This document shows positions 37,560 to 41,667 of a stretch of 41,667 nt of DNA, piece after piece. The stretch lies in IMG/VR virus record IMGVR_UViG_3300020169_000034, positions 1-41,667 of that record; one strand, 5' to 3'. The DNA is from a virus. The position numbers were made by a program, and so were the translations under genes. The first letter of the stretch is position 1, and every line of letters starts with the position of its first letter. The notes beneath the pieces are model-generated. The model made no database searches. It saw nothing but the letters and a program-made list of their open reading frames with translations, and was not told the DNA's origin.

Positions 37560-37588
37560 AGCAGGGCCATTACAGCCCCGCTGTTTTT
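37560..37588 (+). terminator. Hairpin with T run on plus strand
   Basis: AGCAGGGC and GCCCCGCT (one G-T) around CATTACA, then GTTTTT on the plus strand. No plus-strand gene feeds it. It may stop antisense transcription or act as an mRNA hairpin between the fibre-associated genes and phoH. Confidence 0.4.
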
Positions 37589-37607
37589 CTCTTGTTATTG
37601 TAAGGGC

Positions 37608-37967
37608 TTAGTGGGCCACAGTTAGGCCAGCAGGTTGTACCGCTGCCAGTTCCTCTGGGGTTGTAGCTGCATCAATAGCCGGGTCGGTAGGTGCATCACG
37701 CAGAGTTTGTTTGTCAGCAGTAATCTGTGTGGTGTCAGCACCAGTTTCGAGTGCCTTCATAAAGGCTGTATCCAGTGCAGCCAGAGGCTCTGCACGAGCT
37801 TGACGTATCTTGTCACGCCAGATGTCTCTTGCTGCTGCCATGTCCACAGAGATAACCCCTACGTCTGTATCAGCTTCCCAAGCACCACGGAAGGTACGTT
37901 CGGCTGGTAGTGTGTAGTCTGCGGCGTCATATTCTGTTGCGCCAATCTTGATTAATGTTTGTGTCAT
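37608..37967 (-). CDS. Tail fibre-associated protein, 119 aa
   Basis: From the ATG at 37967 (GGAGG upstream, 4-base overlap with the gene before) the product reads MTQTLIKIGATEYDAADYTL, then ERTFRGAWEAD, VDMAAARDIWRDKIRQARAE and ADKQTLRDAPTDPAID, ending TPEELAAVQPAGL. This block is a familiar C-terminal part of small proteins encoded next to phage tail fibres. The motif (D/E)R(S/T)FR(N/G)AW is shared with the gene upstream. Probable role in fibre assembly. Confidence 0.65.
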   Translation of the reverse strand: MTQTLIKIGATEYDAADYTLPAERTFRGAWEADTDVGVISVDMAAARDIWRDKIRQARAEPLAALDTAFMKALETGADTTQITADKQTLRDAPTDPAIDAATTPEELAAVQPAGLTVAH

Positions 37968-38356
37968 GCTGCTATCCTCCAAGCATTACGAAACGACCTG
38001 TCAGAGGGTACGTCTTCTGTTTTGACAATCTTGAACACCGGTCTGTTGTATTCCTTTGACCAGATGTGACGAGGGATGTCCTTCATTACGAGATACTCAA
38101 TGGCCTCCTCCTCTGTGAGAGGGCCAATGCGAGGTGCTTTCCACTGTGCCGCGCTTTTATCGGGGTCATGCTTAAAGGTGTCGTGACGACCCTCTGCGAT
38201 GGCTTGCTGCTCATCATCTTGCAATGCCCAGTAGACGGATATAGGTGGCAGTAGCCCCGCCTTGGCTTCTTCAAGCCAGTTGTCACTAGGGACAAGCACA
38301 CAGGCAGGTTGCTCTGGTTGCTCTGGGTCTTCAAAGATTACACGATAATTGCTCAT
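37964..38356 (-). CDS. Tail fibre-associated protein, 130 aa
   Basis: Starts MSNYRVIFEDPEQPEQPACV two bases after the fibre stop, continues with VPSDNWLEEAKAGLLPP, and ends SDRSFRNAWRIAA. The final SDRSFRNAW matches ERTFRGAW of the next gene. The central part (TEEEAIEYLVMKDIPRHIW) precedes the motif as in single-chain versions of this family known near tail fibres, so the two genes look like a split or partly duplicated form. Likely fibre assembly or tip protein. Confidence 0.65.
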   Translation of the reverse strand: MSNYRVIFEDPEQPEQPACVLVPSDNWLEEAKAGLLPPISVYWALQDDEQQAIAEGRHDTFKHDPDKSAAQWKAPRIGPLTEEEAIEYLVMKDIPRHIWSKEYNRPVFKIVKTEDVPSDRSFRNAWRIAA

Positions 38357-38357
38357 G

Positions 38358-41300
38358 CTACTGATTTCCAACAGTTGTTACAGTCTGGTAAGTCCTGTCA
38401 GTCAGCTCGCCGAGTATGTTATTTATACCAACTGCAACACTACTAGTTGCGAAAGAATATGCGTTCGCAAAGCTATCTGAACTCCCTACGGTATTAGCAC
38501 TAGACCCCGACGCAGCAAAGCTTGCGTTTGAATAAAGGTTAGTGAAGTTTATACGAAAGTCTCCAGTGCCGAGGTCAGTAATACTGCTTACGTTTCCACT
38601 ATCCCGAATAGATACAGTAGATTGGCCATTGAAGTTCACCCAAGCTCTTGGGAAGAAAACCTTTGTCCCCGAAGAAGTCCTGATATCTTCCACATCAATA
38701 ATATCATTACCATTCATGTCCAAATTACCGCTGCTGTCGATACGCATGGCTTCTACGTTGCTAATGCGCCAGATATGGTCTGTAGCCCCATTGGCATCCT
38801 TGTCAATGAGGTAGTCGTTCGACACGTAGGCGCTTGTGGACGTGCGGGTTTGGATACGAAAGCTACCGTCATCAAGGCTAAACTGAGTTTGCTGATAAGC
38901 GGCGTCCGTATTCGTTTCGTCAAGGATAAGGGTCGGGTACGTAGCCGAGATTTGGAGGACACCCGCTGGCGAATCTGTCCCAATCCCAACATTACCATTG
39001 CTGTCGATGCGCATGCGTTCTGCGCCGTTAGTGCGGAGCTTAACATTATCTTGACCCACAACCTCAAGGCCGTCATCACCTCTGTTTAACTGTAAGTAGT
39101 TGCCATCGTCTGTTGCACTGTCGTGGTCTAGGTAAATACGAGGGTTGCCACCCGCCGAGCCAAAGTCAACTTTAAGGTTTCCTTCAACGTGCAGCTTTTC
39201 TTCAGGCGAATCTGTACCTATGCCGACCTGTCCGTTGCTGTCGATGCGCATACGTTCTGAGTTGTCAGTTCTAAACCGCATAGCGTCAGTGCTGTGGTCA
39301 TAGGAAAGCTGACCAACGTCTTCATCGTCAGGGTCAGAGAAGTTGATATTCGAGAAGTTATTCGCACCTGCAAGAATATCAATCTGCATAGACCCATCAC
39401 GGGTGAATACAGCCTCAGTTGAAGCACTTGGTGACCAAGTAATCGCAGGGACAGAAAAGCCAGCAATAAGTTGCGGAGGTGTCCCAGAGGTCAGGTTGGT
39501 AAGGTTTGCGCTTCCAGCAACACTATCGCCGAGTATAGTTTGACCGTCTACTGTGAGAGTAGCTTCAGGCGAATCTGTACCAATCCCAACCTTACCGTTG
39601 CTGTCGATGCGCATGCGTTCAATCAAGCCTGAACCACCACTTCTTGTTTTTACAGAGAAATAGCCACGGCGGTCAGCATCTGTAGCGTTTTCCTTATTGC
39701 CCTCAATACGAGCAAACGTGTTTTCGCTTGTACCTGTGTAATACGCCGCTAGGTCTAATGCGCCACCAACGTCTTGTGCTACTGTTGATGTGTCCAGAAT
39801 GCGGGTTGACACCCCAGCTCCGTGAACGTCTAATTTACTTGTTGGCGTACTCGTACCAATCCCAACATTACCGCTGCTGTCGATAAGCATGGCTCCCTGC
39901 GTGCCGTTAGTCGAAAACACCATGTTGTTTGTGGAGTGTTCGTAGCGGATTTCACCTGTGTCAGAATCCTCAGTATCGCCAAACTCAATGAAGCCGATTC
40001 CGTCATTCGGGGTCAGCAACCGAAGTCGGGAGTCGTTATCCGCAGCAGCTTCAATGAGAACAACAGGGGAGTTGTCGGAATAAATATGCAGTTCTTCGGC
40101 AGGAGAACTCGTCCCAATCCCCAAAGACTCAGCACTCGCATCCCAGAAGAACTTTGGCGTGGTGCCTGTGTCCTCGTAGAAGCTGATGTCGCCGTTGCCG
40201 TTGATAAGCATGGCTTCTGAGCCGTCTGTCTCAAAGGCGATGTTTGACTGTGCAGCAGCAGAGTTGTTGTCGTAGTCCGCTGAAAGGGTTAACCCCCTTT
40301 TTGCTTTGATATAAGAACTATCACCAGAGAAGTTCTCCAACTCAATGGCATCAGCAATCCCTGCTGCGTTATTTGAGACAGTCAGCCCATCGCTGGTGAT
40401 AGTCCCAGTGACGTCTACACCTGTGCTGGTGGTGGCGAGTTTGATGCCGTTAGTTGCGTCTGGGTGATAAAGGTAAGTAGCACTGCCATCAACACCTCGA
40501 AAATAGTTAGTGTTGTCAACAGCTCTTAAACGCAGGTCTGAGCCTTCAATTACAAGAAGACCCGTGTTAGCGCCAAGTATATAACTAGCTGTTCCAGAAT
40601 CGTAAATCTGTAACCCAGTGCCGAAGATGGCTTTGTCGTTGTCACCGAAGGACAAATCACCAGTCATGGTATCGCCAGCTACTTCAACATAACGAGCATC
40701 ACCAATAGTTTGAACTTCTGTTTCAAGAGAAGCAGTGGTGGCTAGGTTAGAGGCATTACCAATAAAGATGTCACCGTCATCAAGGTTGGGGGTATCGTTG
40801 GCACGACCCGCGCCAGTAACCATGATAGAGCCGTTGGAAGCGTGTACTTTGATTACTTTACCGATGTTCTGAATAAGGTTCCCAGAACCAGGAGGAGCAG
40901 TAGTGGTTAGACCCCCTGTAGCGCCAATGTAAAGTGTGTCACCCTCAGAGAAAGCTGAGGTATCAAAACCTTTAACAAAACCAGTAAGAACAAGGCTGCC
41001 CTCTGCTTCATCTGCAAGTGTGCTTGTTAGAACCCCCACTGCTGGCATACTAGCTGCAGTATCTGCACGGGCCGCTTGGACTTCCATAGCTTGTCCCGCT
41101 GTACCGCTTTGGTATACAGGGGTGCCAATAGCCAGAGTGCCTCCAGAAACATTCTTACAGGTTTCTGAGATAGAGGTTGCGTTTACAGCAGCAACAGGCC
41201 CAAGGTTTATAGTTTGGACTACACCTCCTGCTGCGTTAGAAACTTCAATAATCAAGTTATCATTAGAATCGAAGTAAGCATCGGACACTGAGTTGCCGGA

Positions 41301-41402
41301 AGAGCCTTGGCCCCCTGTGCGAGACAGAGAGAGGTTAAGGTCTTGTACGACTGTGTTTATTAGAAATTCATTATTATTAACTGATACGGTGTACTGTGAC
41401 AT
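38358..41402 (-). CDS. Tail fibre protein with GIGT repeats
   Basis: A 1014-aa beta-rich fibre. The first ~100 residues may anchor to the virion; ~70-210 resemble a head-fibre-like domain (GTLAIGTPVYQSG, GDTLYIGATGGL). From ~440 onward come copies of the ERMRIDSNGNVGIGTDSP unit, a common phage fibre shaft repeat, with insertions between. The C-terminus (SFATSSVAVGINNILGELTD) has no self-cleaving chaperone motif that I can see. It is probably the receptor-binding or side fibre. Downstream small genes are likely its helpers. Confidence 0.85.
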   Translation of the reverse strand: MSQYTVSVNNNEFLINTVVQDLNLSLSRTGGQGSSGNSVSDAYFDSNDNLIIEVSNAAGGVVQTINLGPVAAVNATSISETCKNVSGGTLAIGTPVYQSGTAGQAMEVQAARADTAASMPAVGVLTSTLADEAEGSLVLTGFVKGFDTSAFSEGDTLYIGATGGLTTTAPPGSGNLIQNIGKVIKVHASNGSIMVTGAGRANDTPNLDDGDIFIGNASNLATTASLETEVQTIGDARYVEVAGDTMTGDLSFGDNDKAIFGTGLQIYDSGTASYILGANTGLLVIEGSDLRLRAVDNTNYFRGVDGSATYLYHPDATNGIKLATTSTGVDVTGTITSDGLTVSNNAAGIADAIELENFSGDSSYIKAKRGLTLSADYDNNSAAAQSNIAFETDGSEAMLINGNGDISFYEDTGTTPKFFWDASAESLGIGTSSPAEELHIYSDNSPVVLIEAAADNDSRLRLLTPNDGIGFIEFGDTEDSDTGEIRYEHSTNNMVFSTNGTQGAMLIDSSGNVGIGTSTPTSKLDVHGAGVSTRILDTSTVAQDVGGALDLAAYYTGTSENTFARIEGNKENATDADRRGYFSVKTRSGGSGLIERMRIDSNGKVGIGTDSPEATLTVDGQTILGDSVAGSANLTNLTSGTPPQLIAGFSVPAITWSPSASTEAVFTRDGSMQIDILAGANNFSNINFSDPDDEDVGQLSYDHSTDAMRFRTDNSERMRIDSNGQVGIGTDSPEEKLHVEGNLKVDFGSAGGNPRIYLDHDSATDDGNYLQLNRGDDGLEVVGQDNVKLRTNGAERMRIDSNGNVGIGTDSPAGVLQISATYPTLILDETNTDAAYQQTQFSLDDGSFRIQTRTSTSAYVSNDYLIDKDANGATDHIWRISNVEAMRIDSSGNLDMNGNDIIDVEDIRTSSGTKVFFPRAWVNFNGQSTVSIRDSGNVSSITDLGTGDFRINFTNLYSNASFAASGSSANTVGSSDSFANAYSFATSSVAVGINNILGELTDRTYQTVTTVGNQ
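38720..40215 (-). repeat. Repeats of the fibre GIGT unit at DNA level
   Basis: Near-identical DNA blocks around cgttgctgtcgatgcgcatg lie near 39000, 39240 and 39600, with more diverged copies near 38735, 39880 and 40210. Each encodes the (E)(R/A)M(R/L)I(D)S(N/S)G(N)VGIGT unit. Such homology can promote domain shuffling. Confidence 0.8.
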
Positions 41403-41667
41403 TATACCACCTCTGTTGGGCTATACCGGACTTCGACTAGGCCGCGAAGGGGTTTCCAAATTAGCTGCTCGTTGCCTACACCGGGGTCTCTAATCTCTAG
41501 ACCAATAAAACCATAAACAGGTTTATCAGGGATAGGTGTGGTGGCCCAAGAATCAATTAAGTCTTCCGGTATGACAATATCAAAAACGTTATCAGTTGAA
41601 ACGGTATCAATAATATCTAAAGTTGTAATTGTTGGGTTTGTTGCTGCAGTTGCTGGCAACGCGCCAG
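41402..41667 (-). CDS. Structural protein, C-terminal part (5' end beyond window)
   Basis: The frame is open to the window edge, so only the last ~88 residues are seen: ...PTITTLDIIDTVSTDNVFDI, then a region with PDKPVYGFIGLEIRDPG and WKPLRGLVEVRYSPTEVV. A TTG at 41659 has no ribosome site. The stop shares a base with the fibre gene start, so it is coupled to it and is likely a tail or fibre-connector protein. Confidence 0.55.
   Translation of the reverse strand, partial: GALPATAATNPTITTLDIIDTVSTDNVFDIVIPEDLIDSWATTPIPDKPVYGFIGLEIRDPGVGNEQLIWKPLRGLVEVRYSPTEVV

Noticed and set aside
1-41667. CRISPR array, rRNA, insertion sequence or integrase
   Set aside because: No regularly spaced direct repeats, no rRNA-like stretch, no transposase or integrase motif and no inverted-repeat-bounded element were seen.

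Overview
The window is a tightly packed piece of a tailed-phage genome, with every credible gene on the minus strand, so transcription runs from high to low coordinates. Morphogenesis genes are those of a siphovirus: DUF4055-type portal, MuF-type minor head protein, scaffold, major capsid protein, a lambda-style G/GT tail chaperone with a -1 frameshift, a 1540-residue tape measure and a J-like tail-tip protein. The replication and expression genes are T7-like: family A DNA polymerase with 3'-5' exonuclease, single-subunit RNA polymerase, acidic-tailed ssDNA-binding protein and endonuclease VII. Sec signal peptides on several proteins, the GTA-type 3TM holin and the style of the small genes point to a Gram-negative, probably aquatic host. 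I cannot name the host. No integrase or terminase is seen. The DNA polymerase is cut at base 1 and another gene at 41667, so this is not a whole genome.

Layout in order of transcription: 41667-37608, tail fibre and two small fibre-associated proteins; 37524-36784, PhoH-like ATPase; 36693-32019, tail tip (DC-motif protein, Dit-like, DUF2163-like, J-like, NlpC/P60-like); 32029-29843, small structural or unknown proteins; 29820-28881, 3TM holin and M15 peptidase (lysis); 28880-28616, a control region with two copies of a 19-bp element around a hairpin; 28615-17461, portal, MuF-RNA polymerase, scaffold, capsid, connectors, tail tube, G/GT and a gp10-like protein; 17450, hairpin terminator; 17377-12755, tape measure followed by a UUCG terminator; 12637-8055, a run of short accessory genes (membrane peptides, four Sec-exported proteins, SleB-like hydrolase, nuclease-like and ART-like proteins, Ala-rich proteins, HTH protein); 7835-5405, RNA polymerase and a small gene; 5393-4718, 19-bp element, SSB and a second copy of the UUCG terminator; 4705-1, nucleases, a nucleotide enzyme, small proteins and the DNA polymerase.

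The standout is the gene at 22449-26888. It joins a MuF (SPP1 gp7-like) minor head domain to a complete-looking T7-like RNA polymerase, placed where a minor head protein belongs, between portal and scaffold. With the separate T7-like RNA polymerase at 5592-7835 the phage carries two single-subunit RNA polymerases, recalling the N4 plan of one virion polymerase and one made in the infected cell. Two unrelated repeated intergenic motifs (three copies each) are candidate promoters, so a division of labour between the two polymerases is a testable idea.
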